From: Bacillota bacterium
GTDB taxonomy: Bacteria > Bacillota > UBA4882 > UBA8346
DNA length: 64,000 nucleotides
Direction of reading: 5' to 3'
NCBI GenBank assembly: GCA_023400055.1
Contig: JAEXFN010000018.1
Coordinates: forward strand, 124,001-188,000
A model generated the notes under the pieces. That model did not search any database. It was not told the DNA's origin and saw only the letters and a program-made list of their open reading frames with translations. Each line of letters starts with the position of its first letter. Position 1 is the first letter of the stretch. Both the position numbers and the translations under genes were made by a program. Shown one piece after another: positions 16,117-25,651 of the stretch.

Positions 16117-17508
16117 TTACGAACCGGCTGCGCCCGTTCGTTGCTTCGGCTGCGCTCCCGGCCTCCCCTCCGACCCTGGCCATGGCTCCCCCTCCCATCC
16201 GCTTTGATTCCCCGCGCCGTCCCGCAAAGCGTCGCTCCGCTCTGGCTGGTATAACAGATGCGCGCCGTACAGCGCATAAAAGAAATAGACGTAATTATAG
16301 AGCGTCGTCGATAAAAACAAATCGCCGAACAGCAGAATGACCAAGGTGCCAAAGTAGGGATTGCCGAATGTCGCCGCGCGCCAGCGGCAGTGCCGGAACA
16401 CCCGGTAGAGCACCAGCCCGATCAGCAGCAGCCCGGCCAGGCCCAGATCGGCGAAGATCTGGATATACTCGTTGTGGGCCACCTGATTGACGCCGGTCAC
16501 CTGTTCCAACACCATCTGAAAATTGAGAAAACCCAGCCCCATCAAGACATTGGATAATTTGAACATCGACTGGAAATAAACGGCCGCAATAAAAGCCCGG
16601 CTGTCGACTCCGGAATCGTAGCCATCGTTGAACCGGGCCCGTAGCGCGCTGGCGATCTGCTCCATCCCCCAACCGACCTGCGCCGGGAAATTGGCCCACA
16701 GTTGGATCGCCACCGCCAGCAGCAACGGGAGCGCGAAGCACAGGCCGAGGTATTTCCGCGGGGTCCGCCACCGGATGAAGCGGACCAGTAAAAAACCGCA
16801 TAAGACCGCGGCCAGCAGCACGCCCATTCTGGAGAAGGAGAACAGTACCGCCACGATCCCCAGGCAACAGACGCTTGCGTTTAACCACGAGAATCGGATC
16901 AGTAAAAAGGAGCTGATCGCCGCCAGATACAGCGCGTAATAATTGGGGTCCTGAAAGGTCCCGGTCCCGCGGTACGTATCTTGGGCCAGGATCAGCTTGG
17001 GCGCGAACTGGTTGAAATCGAAGATCCCCAGCACTCTCCCAGGCTCGGCTCCGAATAACGCCTGCCCCACCGTCACCCCGAGCTCGACGACAATCACCAG
17101 CTTAAAGATATGGCTGATGATGTCGGTCCGCAGTTGGCGGAAATAATACAGGACCCCGAAGATCAGCACAAACCCGGAACTCAGGACCAAAAAATACGAG
17201 TCCCGCTTGGGATTCAGCGCCACCAGGTAGCGGGCGAATATATACAGGTACAGCATTCCCAAGCCGAGAGCGACCGCCGCGAAACGCGACCGCTGGTCTC
17301 CTTTTTCCATACGCAGCAGATCATAGCCCAGATACAGGATTAACGGCACCAGCACGGTGTAACTGAGCAGCGTGAAGACCGTGATTCCGATGCCAGAGAG
17401 GGCGGCGCCGTCAAAAGGATAGAGGATCAGGTACAAATAGAGCAAATTGGCCCGGTTTCTATAGCCCAAGGCCATTCCGAATGCCGCGCAAAGCAGGTTG
17501 ATCAGCAA
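16117..17508 (-). CDS. O-antigen ligase/polymerase-like membrane protein
   Basis: Integral membrane protein of 463 residues with about eleven hydrophobic segments and the large external loop typical of Wzy/WaaL proteins; this loop region includes FQDPNYYALYLA and VAHNEYIQIFADLGLAG, the HNEYxxxxxxxG motif. It polymerises repeat units or attaches the polymer. The start is TTG at 17508, with AGGAGGGAG upstream; it overlaps the preceding glycosyltransferase by 50 bp. The last 40 residues are hydrophilic and low complexity. Confidence 0.85.
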   Translation of the reverse strand: MLINLLCAAFGMALGYRNRANLLYLYLILYPFDGAALSGIGITVFTLLSYTVLVPLILYLGYDLLRMEKGDQRSRFAAVALGLGMLYLYIFARYLVALNPKRDSYFLVLSSGFVLIFGVLYYFRQLRTDIISHIFKLVIVVELGVTVGQALFGAEPGRVLGIFDFNQFAPKLILAQDTYRGTGTFQDPNYYALYLAAISSFLLIRFSWLNASVCCLGIVAVLFSFSRMGVLLAAVLCGFLLVRFIRWRTPRKYLGLCFALPLLLAVAIQLWANFPAQVGWGMEQIASALRARFNDGYDSGVDSRAFIAAVYFQSMFKLSNVLMGLGFLNFQMVLEQVTGVNQVAHNEYIQIFADLGLAGLLLIGLVLYRVFRHCRWRAATFGNPYFGTLVILLFGDLFLSTTLYNYVYFFYALYGAHLLYQPERSDALRDGAGNQSGWEGEPWPGSEGRPGAQPKQRTGAAGS

Positions 17509-18739
17509 GCTCTCCCTCCTCCGCCGCTTCCGCCAGCAACCTTTGATAGAGGGCGATCAGCTTATCTAAATGAACCTCCCAGCTGTAAAGGTCATCCACC
17601 GCGCTTTGGAAATTGGCCCGCAGCGCGGCGGATCGCGAGCTCAGGCCGCGCATCTGTTCCAATTCGTCGGTGAAGCAGCCGACGCCGTACTTGCGGATCA
17701 CCGCGGCGGTGTCGCCAATCCCCGGCGAGACCACCACCGGCAGATTGCAGCTGAGGTACTCGGCGAACTTGGTCGGGCTGGCCACTTCGTTGACGAGGTG
17801 CGGCTCCCGGACCAGCAAGGCGCAGTCGGCCATGCTCAGGTACTCCCCGACCAGCCGGTGCTCCACCCGCAAGATGAGGTAATCCTCGGGCCGCAAGCCG
17901 CAAGTGGCGGCATGTTCCTCGAAGCCGAGCGGTTCGTTGGTGAGCAGCAGCAGCTTGGCCTCGGGGATGCGGGCCCGGATCCGTCCGAAAGTCTCCAGCA
18001 TCAGCCGCGGGCTCTGCCACGATTGCCCCCCGCCACAGTAAACCACCACGAAACTGCCTCTCAACCCGTAAATCGTCCGGAAGCGCTGCCGGGCGGCAGG
18101 GTCGAATTGGAGTCGTCGCCGCTCGATGCCGGTGGGAATAACGGCGATTCGGCGCCGCGACGTCGGATATTGGCGGGACAGGTACTCCCGGAAACGCTGC
18201 GACACGCAGAGCAACTGATCGCTATGCTCGGCGACATACTGCTCGACGCGGCGGGTCCGTTCGGCGGCCCAGGTCGCGGCCAGCCGCAGCAGCCGGCCGC
18301 GATCGGCCCATTCCAGCCGGTACTCCTCGCTCACCAGGCCGCGCAGATCGGTGACGACCCGGACCCGGAGCCCCCCTTCCCGTGCCAGGATTTGCTTGGC
18401 TTTCAGGGCCAGATACCCGGCGAAGCAGCCCCGGCCGTGCAGCAGCACCGTGCCGCCGGCCGGCTCGCGCTGGCGCAACAGGCTGGCCAGCCGGCGGATC
18501 TGACGGGCCGAAATGATGAAATTGCAGCGCACCGATTTCCGGAGGATGATCGGCGGCTCGCCCAGCTCCTGGGCGCACTGACGCCGATAATCGTCCAAAC
18601 TCGGCGGGTCCAGGGCATTCTCATAGTCGATCAGCCGGAGCCGCCAGCCGCGCTGCCGCAACAGCGCCAAAGGCGTCAGCACCTGAGATTCGAAAACGCC
18701 GCAACCGAAGCCGTCGTAATTCAGGTAGTAGAGCATCAT
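17459..18739 (-). CDS. Glycosyltransferase (GT-B fold)
   Basis: Protein of 426 residues with a GT4-like layout: N-terminal YYLNYDGFGCGVFESQV, LLHGRGCFAGYLA, a central VIPTGIERRR, and a C-terminal LVREPHLVNEVASPTKFAEYL in place of the usual ExFGxxxxE region. This segment (SPTKFAEYLSCNLPVV) is a pattern of capsule glycosyltransferases. The ATG at 18739 overlaps the preceding stop by 4 bp. Part of the exopolysaccharide operon; sugar specificity unknown. Confidence 0.82.
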   Translation of the reverse strand: MMLYYLNYDGFGCGVFESQVLTPLALLRQRGWRLRLIDYENALDPPSLDDYRRQCAQELGEPPIILRKSVRCNFIISARQIRRLASLLRQREPAGGTVLLHGRGCFAGYLALKAKQILAREGGLRVRVVTDLRGLVSEEYRLEWADRGRLLRLAATWAAERTRRVEQYVAEHSDQLLCVSQRFREYLSRQYPTSRRRIAVIPTGIERRRLQFDPAARQRFRTIYGLRGSFVVVYCGGGQSWQSPRLMLETFGRIRARIPEAKLLLLTNEPLGFEEHAATCGLRPEDYLILRVEHRLVGEYLSMADCALLVREPHLVNEVASPTKFAEYLSCNLPVVVSPGIGDTAAVIRKYGVGCFTDELEQMRGLSSRSAALRANFQSAVDDLYSWEVHLDKLIALYQRLLAEAAEEGELADQPALRGIRNGLGL

Positions 18740-19833
18740 GAACGTTCCAGCGCCGGATCCGGCGCGGTTAGCAGTTCGTCATACAAATCCTGCAACTGCC
18801 TGCTGTAAGCGACGATCGAAAATCGGGCTTGAACGTCCCGCCGGGCCTGTCGGCCCAGCCGCGCCGCGTGATCCGGATCCGCCAGCAGGCCGCGCATGGC
18901 CTCCGCCAGGGCGTCTACGTCACCGGGCGGCACCAGCCGGCCGTTGCGGCCGTCGCTGATCACTTCGGGAATCCCGCCCACCCGCGCCGCCACCACCGGC
19001 TTGGCGGCGGCCATCGCCTCCAGTAGCGCCATGGGCAGCCCCTCCCAGCGCGAGGGCATCGCCAGCAGCCTGGACTCCGCCAGCAAATCCGGAATATCAG
19101 ATCGGTTGCCCAGGAAATGCACCCACCCGGCCAGCCCCAGCCGGTCGCGGAACCGCACCAGCTCCGGCAGCAGCCGGCCGGCCCCGGCGATGGCCACCCC
19201 GTGGGGCACCAGCTCATTTCCCAGCCGGGCGACCGCCCGGAGCAGCAGATCGGCGCCCTTCGCCCCACTGCGCAGCGAGCCGATGAGCAAAATATCGTAC
19301 CGGCACTGGGCCGCCTCCAGCGGAGGCAGCGGGACGCCGTTGTAAATGGTGACCGCTTTGGGGGCCAGGCCGGGCAGCCAGTCCAACAAATGCTTCCGGG
19401 TATCCGCGCTGACGCAGACGATCTTCTGGTAAGGCAGGTACGAAAGGCGATCGCTATAGCGGCAGAGCCGATGGTCGCGGCGGCGGTTATAGGCGTTATG
19501 CTCCGAGAAGACGAACCGGGTGCCCGGAAAAAACGGCGCCACCAGCGCGGCGAAGTATTGGGCCGGGAACAGGTGTACGTGAACCAGATCGTAGCGGTTG
19601 CATCGGATCAACCGGCCCAGCCGGACGGCGGCCGCCAAACTGTATTTCCGGGCGAGGTCCAAACGGTAAATCCGGATCGGGCGACCCTCGAAACAAGCCG
19701 TCCGGGCGGGGTCGGTCGGATACAACAGGCAGAGATCGTGCTGCAGCCCGGAATCGTCAGCCAGCAGATAGTTGCTGAGCAGTCCCTGGGCTCCGGCCGG
19801 CCCCAGGTCGTTGATGACATGCAGGATTTTCAT
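18736..19833 (-). CDS. GT4 family glycosyltransferase
   Basis: Canonical GT4 protein of 365 residues: MKILHVINDLGPAGAQ at the start, VHVHLFPAQYF, SEHNAYN, TIYNGVPLPP and EGLPMALLEAMAAAKPVV near residue 275. The ATG at 19833 has GGAGG seven bases upstream; the frame is open to 19860 but that start has no site. It ends in a 4-bp overlap with the next glycosyltransferase. Predicted cytoplasmic or membrane-associated, adding one sugar to the lipid-linked repeat. Confidence 0.9.
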   Translation of the reverse strand: MKILHVINDLGPAGAQGLLSNYLLADDSGLQHDLCLLYPTDPARTACFEGRPIRIYRLDLARKYSLAAAVRLGRLIRCNRYDLVHVHLFPAQYFAALVAPFFPGTRFVFSEHNAYNRRRDHRLCRYSDRLSYLPYQKIVCVSADTRKHLLDWLPGLAPKAVTIYNGVPLPPLEAAQCRYDILLIGSLRSGAKGADLLLRAVARLGNELVPHGVAIAGAGRLLPELVRFRDRLGLAGWVHFLGNRSDIPDLLAESRLLAMPSRWEGLPMALLEAMAAAKPVVAARVGGIPEVISDGRNGRLVPPGDVDALAEAMRGLLADPDHAARLGRQARRDVQARFSIVAYSRQLQDLYDELLTAPDPALERS

Positions 19834-19867
19834 GCGACGCCTCCCTCCGTCCCGGGTCATGGCCAGG

Positions 19868-21235
19868 CTAAATCCGCCAATACGCCAGTTGATGCGCGGC
19901 GGCGTCCGCCGGGTCGATCAGCGCCCGGGTATCCAGGCAGACCGCGCCGGGCCTCATCAGTCCGGCCAGGGCGGCACCATCGAGGGCCGCAAAGCCGGGC
20001 TGACGCGCCAGGATCAGCGCCCCGTCGGCGTCGCGCAGCGCTTCCTGGAGGCTCGCCACCTGAAAGGGATAGGCCTCGGCCACCAACGGGTCGTAGGCGC
20101 GGACCACGGCGCCGCGGACCATCAGGATCCGGCAGATGTCCAGCGCCGGACTCTCCCGGTCGTCACTGCAGCCGTCCTTCATGGCCAGCCCCAAGGCGCC
20201 GATTTGCGCCCCGGCCAAGGGTTTGCCGGCCGCCGCCAACAACTCTTGCAGCTTATCGACGAAAAACTCGGGCAGCGCCGCGTTTTGGGCCCGGCATCGT
20301 TCTAAAAGCGGCAGGTCCACCCCCAGGGCCACGGCGGGCGCCGCCAGATAATGGTAGGCATTGGGAATGCAGTAGCCGCCCACTCCCGGTCCGGGCTCTA
20401 ACAACTGGACCCGAGGATGGGTATTGGCCAGCCGGATCACCTCAAAGATGTCCAGCCCCATGGCCTCGCTGAACCTGGCCATTTCCTGGACGATGGCGAT
20501 ATTGGCGTCCCGTTGCAGGTTCTCGAAGATCTTGGCCGTTTCGGCGGCCCGGATGTTCGCGGTCGCGATGAGCTCGGCCCGGCAGACCTCGACCAGCAGT
20601 GCCTCGGCCCGGGCGGCGCTGGCGGCGTCGATCCCCGCCACCAGGGTCGGCATGGCGGCGATCTCCGCGAAGGCCCGGCCCTCGGCGATCCGCTCCGGCG
20701 CATAGGCCAGCTGGAAATCGCGGCCGGCCCGCAGCCCCGACTCCGCCTCCAACAGCGGCAGCAGCACCGTTTCGGTGGTTCCCGGCATGACCGTGCTGCG
20801 GATCAGCACCAGGTCGTCGGGCTTCAGATTGCGGCCAATGGTCCGGCAGGCCGTCTTCAGATGCAGCAGCAGCGGCTGGCCCTGAATGATCGGGATGCCT
20901 ACCGTGACGATGATCGCGTTGCATTCGCGGAGCGCGGCCGCGGCGTCACTGGTCGCCCGGTAACGGCCCGCTTCGAGCTCTTGGGCCAGCAGCGCCTGGA
21001 TGCTCTGGCCCAGATCGGGGTGCTGCTCCTGCAGGCCGGTGACGCCGGCGTTGAGCCCGTCCACCAGCGCCTGGTCCACGTCGATCCCCAGCACCCGGCA
21101 GCCCCGCAGTGAATAACTCAACGCCAACGGCAAACCCACGAACCCCTGGCCGAATACGCCGATCCGCCATTCGGGGGCGGGAGCCTCGGGCCGCGGCGGC
21201 CGCGCCGGCTGTGCCAACGTCGCTTGCTCTTCCAT
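19868..21235 (-). CDS. Nucleotide-sugar dehydrogenase (UDP-glucose/ManNAc dehydrogenase family)
   Basis: Protein of 455 residues with an N-terminal Rossmann motif (GVFGQGFVGLP), the central helix with RAAETAKIFENLQRD, and the catalytic cysteine in GPGVGGYCIP, where most relatives have GGHCIP. The family oxidises the C6 hydroxyl of a UDP-sugar twice with NAD to give a uronic acid. The pattern fits the WecC/WbpA side of the family better than UDP-glucose dehydrogenase, but the substrate is not certain. It supplies the exopolysaccharide pathway and agrees with a uronate-cleaving lyase in the operon. The first 20 residues are Pro-rich and unusual. Confidence 0.87.
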   Translation of the reverse strand: MEEQATLAQPARPPRPEAPAPEWRIGVFGQGFVGLPLALSYSLRGCRVLGIDVDQALVDGLNAGVTGLQEQHPDLGQSIQALLAQELEAGRYRATSDAAAALRECNAIIVTVGIPIIQGQPLLLHLKTACRTIGRNLKPDDLVLIRSTVMPGTTETVLLPLLEAESGLRAGRDFQLAYAPERIAEGRAFAEIAAMPTLVAGIDAASAARAEALLVEVCRAELIATANIRAAETAKIFENLQRDANIAIVQEMARFSEAMGLDIFEVIRLANTHPRVQLLEPGPGVGGYCIPNAYHYLAAPAVALGVDLPLLERCRAQNAALPEFFVDKLQELLAAAGKPLAGAQIGALGLAMKDGCSDDRESPALDICRILMVRGAVVRAYDPLVAEAYPFQVASLQEALRDADGALILARQPGFAALDGAALAGLMRPGAVCLDTRALIDPADAAAHQLAYWRI

Positions 21236-21298
21236 AAACGCTCACCCGCTTTTCCTTGTAGCCCAGCCGCGCCGGATCCCGACGGGCTCGGCCGCTCC

Positions 21299-22606
21299 TT
21301 AACCGGCCTTGCTCTTGTTGAGCACCGCGCCGATCAGGTTGGCTTGGACGTTCAACAGCTGTTCCTTGGCCTCCCGGACCGCCTCGATCCGGGATTCGCC
21401 GGCCGCGATCACCAGCAGCACTCCGTCGGCCAGCGTGGCCAGGATCTGGGCGTCGCTGATCCCGGCCAGCGCCGGCGAGTCGATGATCACATAATCGAAG
21501 GCGGCCCGGCTCTTGGCCACGAAGTCTTTCATGAACGGCGATAGCAGCAGCTCGCTGGGGTTGGCCGGCGCGCCGCCCGCCGGAAACAGGTACAGATTGG
21601 CGGCGACCTGCTTCATGGTCTGATTGCCGTATTGGCCCAGCAGCAGATGGGACAGTCCTTTGTCGCCGGTGCGGCCGGGCTGGCGCAGATCGCCGTCGAG
21701 CAGCAGCACATTCCGGCCGGTTTGAGCGATGACCCAGGCCAGGTTCTTGGCGACCGCCGTCTTGCCCTCGCCCGGCGCGGCGCTGACCACCAGCAGCGTC
21801 TTGACCGGCCGGCCGGTCCCGGCGAAACCGAGACGGGTCCGCAGGATGCGGTAGGCCTCGCTCAGCCGGGAATCGGGACATTGCTGAACCGCCGGCCCCG
21901 GGCCTTTCAGCTTCCGCTGCGCCGCCGCCCAGGGAATCACCCCGAGCACCGGCAGCCGCAGCTCCCGTTCGACGTCCCCAGCGGTCCGCAGGGTGTCGCA
22001 GAGCGTTTCCCTGGCCAGGGTCAGGCCCAGCCCGGCGATGAACGCCAGCAGGCAGGCGGTGACGGTATTGACGACGCTGTGCGGCTGGACCGGCTTTTTA
22101 GGCAGTTCCGCCGGGTCCAGGATCTGAATCTTGGCCATGGGATACACCCGTTGCGATTCCCTGATGAAACTGTCGGTCAAGGCGTTCGCGACGGCCAGCG
22201 CCTCATCCCTCCACGGGCTGCGGGCCTTCAGGATCACGATCTGGGTTCCCTCCAGGGTGGTAGCGTTGACCATCTTCTCCAACTGGCGCTCGGAAAGGAC
22301 TCCCCCCAGTCGCTGGGCCATCTCGGCCAGCACCCGCTTGGACCGGGCGATCTCCAGGTAGGTCCGGGTCAGCTTTTGATACATCATGACCGCGTCGTAT
22401 TGCAACGGACCCTGATCCGTCCCGCCTTGTCCCACGATGACGCTGGTCGCCGCCTCATAGACCGGGGGAATCACCAGGAAATTGAGGCCAGCCGTGGCCA
22501 GGGTGGCCAGGATGGTGATGGCCGCGATCCTGCGCCAGCCTCTCTTGAGCATGGCGACGGTTTGTTGCAAATCCGGACCTTTCGCCCGGTCCATGTCCAC
22601 GTCCAT
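21299..22606 (-). CDS. Wzz-type chain-length regulator fused to BY-kinase domain
   Basis: Protein of 435 residues. Residues 1-200 form a Wzz domain with two membrane segments (IAAITILATLATAGLNFLVI and VNTVTACLLAFIAGLGLTLA) and a Pro-rich PKKPVQPH before the second. Residues about 240-435 form a CpsD/Wzc-type P-loop kinase: Walker A APGEGKTAVA, Walker A' VLLLDGDLRQP, Walker B YVIIDSPA. The C-terminus is NKSKAG; the tyrosine cluster that is normally phosphorylated is missing, so control of polymer length by autophosphorylation may differ. The ATG at 22606 has AAGGGG upstream. Placed between the deacetylase-like and dehydrogenase genes. Confidence 0.9.
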   Translation of the reverse strand: MDVDMDRAKGPDLQQTVAMLKRGWRRIAAITILATLATAGLNFLVIPPVYEAATSVIVGQGGTDQGPLQYDAVMMYQKLTRTYLEIARSKRVLAEMAQRLGGVLSERQLEKMVNATTLEGTQIVILKARSPWRDEALAVANALTDSFIRESQRVYPMAKIQILDPAELPKKPVQPHSVVNTVTACLLAFIAGLGLTLARETLCDTLRTAGDVERELRLPVLGVIPWAAAQRKLKGPGPAVQQCPDSRLSEAYRILRTRLGFAGTGRPVKTLLVVSAAPGEGKTAVAKNLAWVIAQTGRNVLLLDGDLRQPGRTGDKGLSHLLLGQYGNQTMKQVAANLYLFPAGGAPANPSELLLSPFMKDFVAKSRAAFDYVIIDSPALAGISDAQILATLADGVLLVIAAGESRIEAVREAKEQLLNVQANLIGAVLNKSKAG

Positions 22607-22719
22607 GGCTTGTACCCCTTACCTTATTAAATATATGAAGCACGATCGGGAATATATGCTACGCCATGATCGGAATCGCAAGATTTGCGAAAATAGTCTG
22701 AGAATAAGCGCCGGCCTTT

Positions 22720-22866
22720 GGCGAAGGATCGGAAAACCATGGCGAGGAACCGCCGCAGCGGATTCCGGTTCCTCCGAAGCACATTCCGCTTCCGCCCAAC
22801 CGAATTCCGGTCCTTGCGAAGCCGTTTCCGGTCCTGCCGAAGCGAATTCCAGATCCGGCGTCCCTG
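22720..22866. repeat. Short tandem array of 21-bp units, related to the 5.6-kb array
   Basis: Five clear units start at 22762, 22783, 22804, 22825 and 22846 with an ATTCCGGTCC(T/G)..CGAAGC core. Two weaker units precede them. On the minus strand a unit begins CGGAATTCGCTTCGG; the 5.6-kb unit begins CGGAAATGCGATT on the plus strand. Open frames here are heptad by-products. It lies in the 292-bp gap upstream of the Wzz gene. Confidence 0.75.
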
Positions 22867-22898
22867 AATGAAATACCGCCGGGGAAAGTGGGCGGGGC

Positions 22899-24101
22899 TT
22901 AAACCACCCGATACTCCCCGTCCTGAAACGGAATGTCGGCCAAACCCTGCCGCAAAGGCACCAGCTCGCCGGCGGGGGTCCTGACGAAACGGCTGCCGGC
23001 CGTTCGGTCCAGTCTGATGGTAAGCTCGGGATGATTGAGGCTCCGTTGCGCGTCGCAAACCAGCCGGAAAGCGCCGGGACCGGTCCGGGTGGCGGTCACC
23101 CGGTCGCGCAGCCACACGTATTCGGCCAGCTCGGTTCCCGTGCAATACCAAACGTTTTTATGCCGCAGGTAGCCGAAGATCAGCCGCAGCCCGGCGGTGT
23201 CGTCGAAGATATTGGGCTGCTGGCGCCGCCCGTCCTCCCGGGCCGGCGCGATATGTTCCTGAATGCTGATGACCAGCCGGTGCCGGAGCAAGGCGTCGAT
23301 CTGCCGGAATCCCCGCCAGACGAACAGGTCCCACCAGGCGCTTTTGAGCCGGCTCCGCCACGAGCCCGCCGCCGGCTCCCGATAAGTAAACAACCCGCCG
23401 CTCAGCGTGGAGGGGATGTCGATCACCGGCCGGTTGCCGAAGTATTTGATATCGAAGGCGGTCAGCGGATCGCGGTCCGGTCCGCCGCCGGCACAGTTCC
23501 GTTCGGAAACCGCGCCGCGGTTCCAATAGCGGCACCACCACAGGAACCCGCTGTGGTCGATGCTGGCGTCGGAGAAACGGTTCGAACGATAGCCGCAGTA
23601 CTTGCCGCCCGCCGGGTCGGACCCGCAAACCGCGCGGAAGATTTGCTTGCCCCGGGCGATGGCCGCCTCGGCCGCCGCCAGGTCCGGATAGGTCAGCCAT
23701 TCCTGCTGGAAATGCCGGGCATCGCCGCCGCTCCGGCCGTGAGTGGTCCCGTGATAGGCGAGCTCAAAGCGGGGCGACTGGTGGATCATCCGGAAAAAGG
23801 CGCTGCTGGCGGCGTCGGCGTCGATGGGCCGCGCGATGCGGGGGAGGGGGCTGTCTGCGACCAGGCTGGCCCGGATCCCCACCGGCGTGAAGAAGGTCAC
23901 CTTGACCGCGGGGAAATCCCGCAGGACCCGCTCGGTCAGGTAACGGAAGGACGAGTACGGTTCGTCCCGGGCGTAACCCCAGTCCTCGCCGGGGTCGACC
24001 CGGCCGTCGCGGTTGCTGTCCACCCAGACGTTGGCCAGATCATCGACCATCAGCAAGACGGGAGCGTCGGCGTCATGCTTCCATTTGCAGATTTCCAGCA
24101 C
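22899..24101 (-). CDS. NodB-fold polysaccharide deacetylase-like protein
   Basis: Protein of 400 residues resembling the carbohydrate-esterase 4 barrel but divergent. VLLMVDDLANVW carries the acidic pair, AYHGTTHGRS resembles the metal HxxxH strand, and ISIQEH comes late. An EF-hand-like loop, DSNRDGRVDPGED, follows the first strand and may bind calcium. No signal peptide is seen. The start is GTG at 24101 with GGGAGG eight bases upstream. It lies between flippase and Wzz genes, 18 bp after the flippase stop, so it may act on the exopolysaccharide. Activity is not certain because the canonical TFDDG motif is absent. Confidence 0.65.
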   Translation of the reverse strand: MLEICKWKHDADAPVLLMVDDLANVWVDSNRDGRVDPGEDWGYARDEPYSSFRYLTERVLRDFPAVKVTFFTPVGIRASLVADSPLPRIARPIDADAASSAFFRMIHQSPRFELAYHGTTHGRSGGDARHFQQEWLTYPDLAAAEAAIARGKQIFRAVCGSDPAGGKYCGYRSNRFSDASIDHSGFLWWCRYWNRGAVSERNCAGGGPDRDPLTAFDIKYFGNRPVIDIPSTLSGGLFTYREPAAGSWRSRLKSAWWDLFVWRGFRQIDALLRHRLVISIQEHIAPAREDGRRQQPNIFDDTAGLRLIFGYLRHKNVWYCTGTELAEYVWLRDRVTATRTGPGAFRLVCDAQRSLNHPELTIRLDRTAGSRFVRTPAGELVPLRQGLADIPFQDGEYRVV

Positions 24102-24119
24102 CTTTCCCGCCTCCCGTCG

Positions 24120-25619
24120 TTATTTCCCGGACAGCCCCAGCCAGGCCAGCATCTTCCGGCCGCAACGGCGCTCACCGCCTGAGAGCCGTTCCAGCAAGGT
24201 GCGGACCGCTCCGGCGGGCAGCAGGCCCAGTCCGTAGCCGATTCCCCCGTAAGCGAGCCACAGGCCGGCGCTCCACAACAGTTGCGTTCCGGAACCGTCG
24301 CCGAGCCCCGGTTTGCCGCAATAGTAACCCAGATAAATCAGGGCGGCCAATCCGCCGCAGCGCAGCGGCGCCCAAAAATGGATGCCGGTCCGGTAGTAGC
24401 GCTGCCCGGCCCAGAAATAGGCCCCGGTCATCAGGGCGTAAGCCGCCAGAGTGGCCACAGCCGCGCCATGCATTCCCCAGCGCGGGATCAGCAGCAGATT
24501 CAGTCCAATATTGATGGCCGCGCCGCCGATCACGATCCCCGAGTCCAGCGCCGTCCGGTTGGCGATATGCAGTCCCAGCGAGTAAAACTCGGCCAGGCTC
24601 CACAGGAAATAAGCCGCGGCGATCGGCGGGACGACCGTGAAGCCCGGCCGGTAGGCTCCGGTGGCCAGGAGCCGCAGCGCCGGATCGGCGAACAGAGCCA
24701 GTCCCAGGACGACCCACCAGCCGCCGAAGTTGTAATAATCGAAGAGCCGCCGCAGCCTGGCGCGGCCGTCGGCCGCCTTGTAAACCGTGAACTTGTAAGG
24801 GGTAAAGATATTTTTAAACGGATTCATCACTAGCGGCTGGATCAGCATCCCGATCTTATAGCCCATCGAGTAGACGCCGACCGCGTTCAGGCTGACCAGA
24901 TCCTTCATCAGATAGCGATCCAGCAGCGTCAGCGCCCAGCCGCCCAACTGGCCGGGGAGCAGCCCCAGGCCATAACCCAGCATGGGGGCCAGGCTCTGCC
25001 TGTCCAGCGCCAGCCGGAAGCGCCCGGCATCGCCCAGCATCAGCCAGAGCAGCACGCCCGCGGCGGCCAGGCTCTGGGCCGCGACGGCGCCGCGGATCCC
25101 CAGCCGGAGCCGGGCCAGAAACCACCAGGTCAGCAGCAGCGCCGCCAAGAGATTGACGATCGCCGCCAGGCTGCTCCGCCAGGCCCGGTAGGTCATGGTC
25201 AGTTCGGCGCAGTAGATACTGATCAGGCTGGCCAGGACGGCATTGACGGCGCTCAGCCCGATATAGAGCGGGCCGTCGGGATTGGCCCCGAAGATCAGCG
25301 CCGCGAGCCGCCCCGCCGCGGCCAGCGTGATCAGGATATTTAGCGCGCCCCAGAGGAGCGTGAAGGTTACGGCGCTGTTTTTGGCGCGATTCGGATCGGC
25401 GTTCTCATAATAAAAACGGGACAGTCCCGAGAATATTCCCAGGCCGGCAAAGGCCATGCAAATGCTCTGCAACGAAGTGACCAGCGTAAATTCGCCGAAC
25501 TGGCCGGTCGAGAAGTTGTGGGTATAGACCGGGATCAGGAACAAGTTCAACAGCTGGGTCAAAAGCGACGAACCCAGATAAATGAGGCTTTTCTTGCACA
25601 GCTGCTCCCGGTCGGCCAT
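24120..25619 (-). CDS. Polysaccharide flippase (Wzx/MATE-like)
   Basis: Integral membrane protein of about 499 residues with twelve or more hydrophobic segments, starting KKSLIYLGSSLLTQLLNLFLIPVY-like as in Wzx/RfbX polysaccharide exporters. It moves the lipid-linked repeat across the membrane. Start choice is open: the ATG at 25619 has GGAAG 13 bases upstream; a GTG at 25655 overlaps the preceding stop (GTGA) and has AGAGGG five bases upstream, which would add 12 residues. Second gene of the exopolysaccharide operon. Confidence 0.87.
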   Translation of the reverse strand: MADREQLCKKSLIYLGSSLLTQLLNLFLIPVYTHNFSTGQFGEFTLVTSLQSICMAFAGLGIFSGLSRFYYENADPNRAKNSAVTFTLLWGALNILITLAAAGRLAALIFGANPDGPLYIGLSAVNAVLASLISIYCAELTMTYRAWRSSLAAIVNLLAALLLTWWFLARLRLGIRGAVAAQSLAAAGVLLWLMLGDAGRFRLALDRQSLAPMLGYGLGLLPGQLGGWALTLLDRYLMKDLVSLNAVGVYSMGYKIGMLIQPLVMNPFKNIFTPYKFTVYKAADGRARLRRLFDYYNFGGWWVVLGLALFADPALRLLATGAYRPGFTVVPPIAAAYFLWSLAEFYSLGLHIANRTALDSGIVIGGAAINIGLNLLLIPRWGMHGAAVATLAAYALMTGAYFWAGQRYYRTGIHFWAPLRCGGLAALIYLGYYCGKPGLGDGSGTQLLWSAGLWLAYGGIGYGLGLLPAGAVRTLLERLSGGERRCGRKMLAWLGLSGK

Positions 25620-25651
25620 GACGGTTGACGTTCTTCCTTTCCCCCGCTCTT

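Noticed and set aside
22627..23151. Arg-rich minus-strand frame of 174 codons
   Set aside because: Seven-residue periodicity comes from the 21-bp DNA array; half of the frame is antisense-frame overlap with the deacetylase-like gene.
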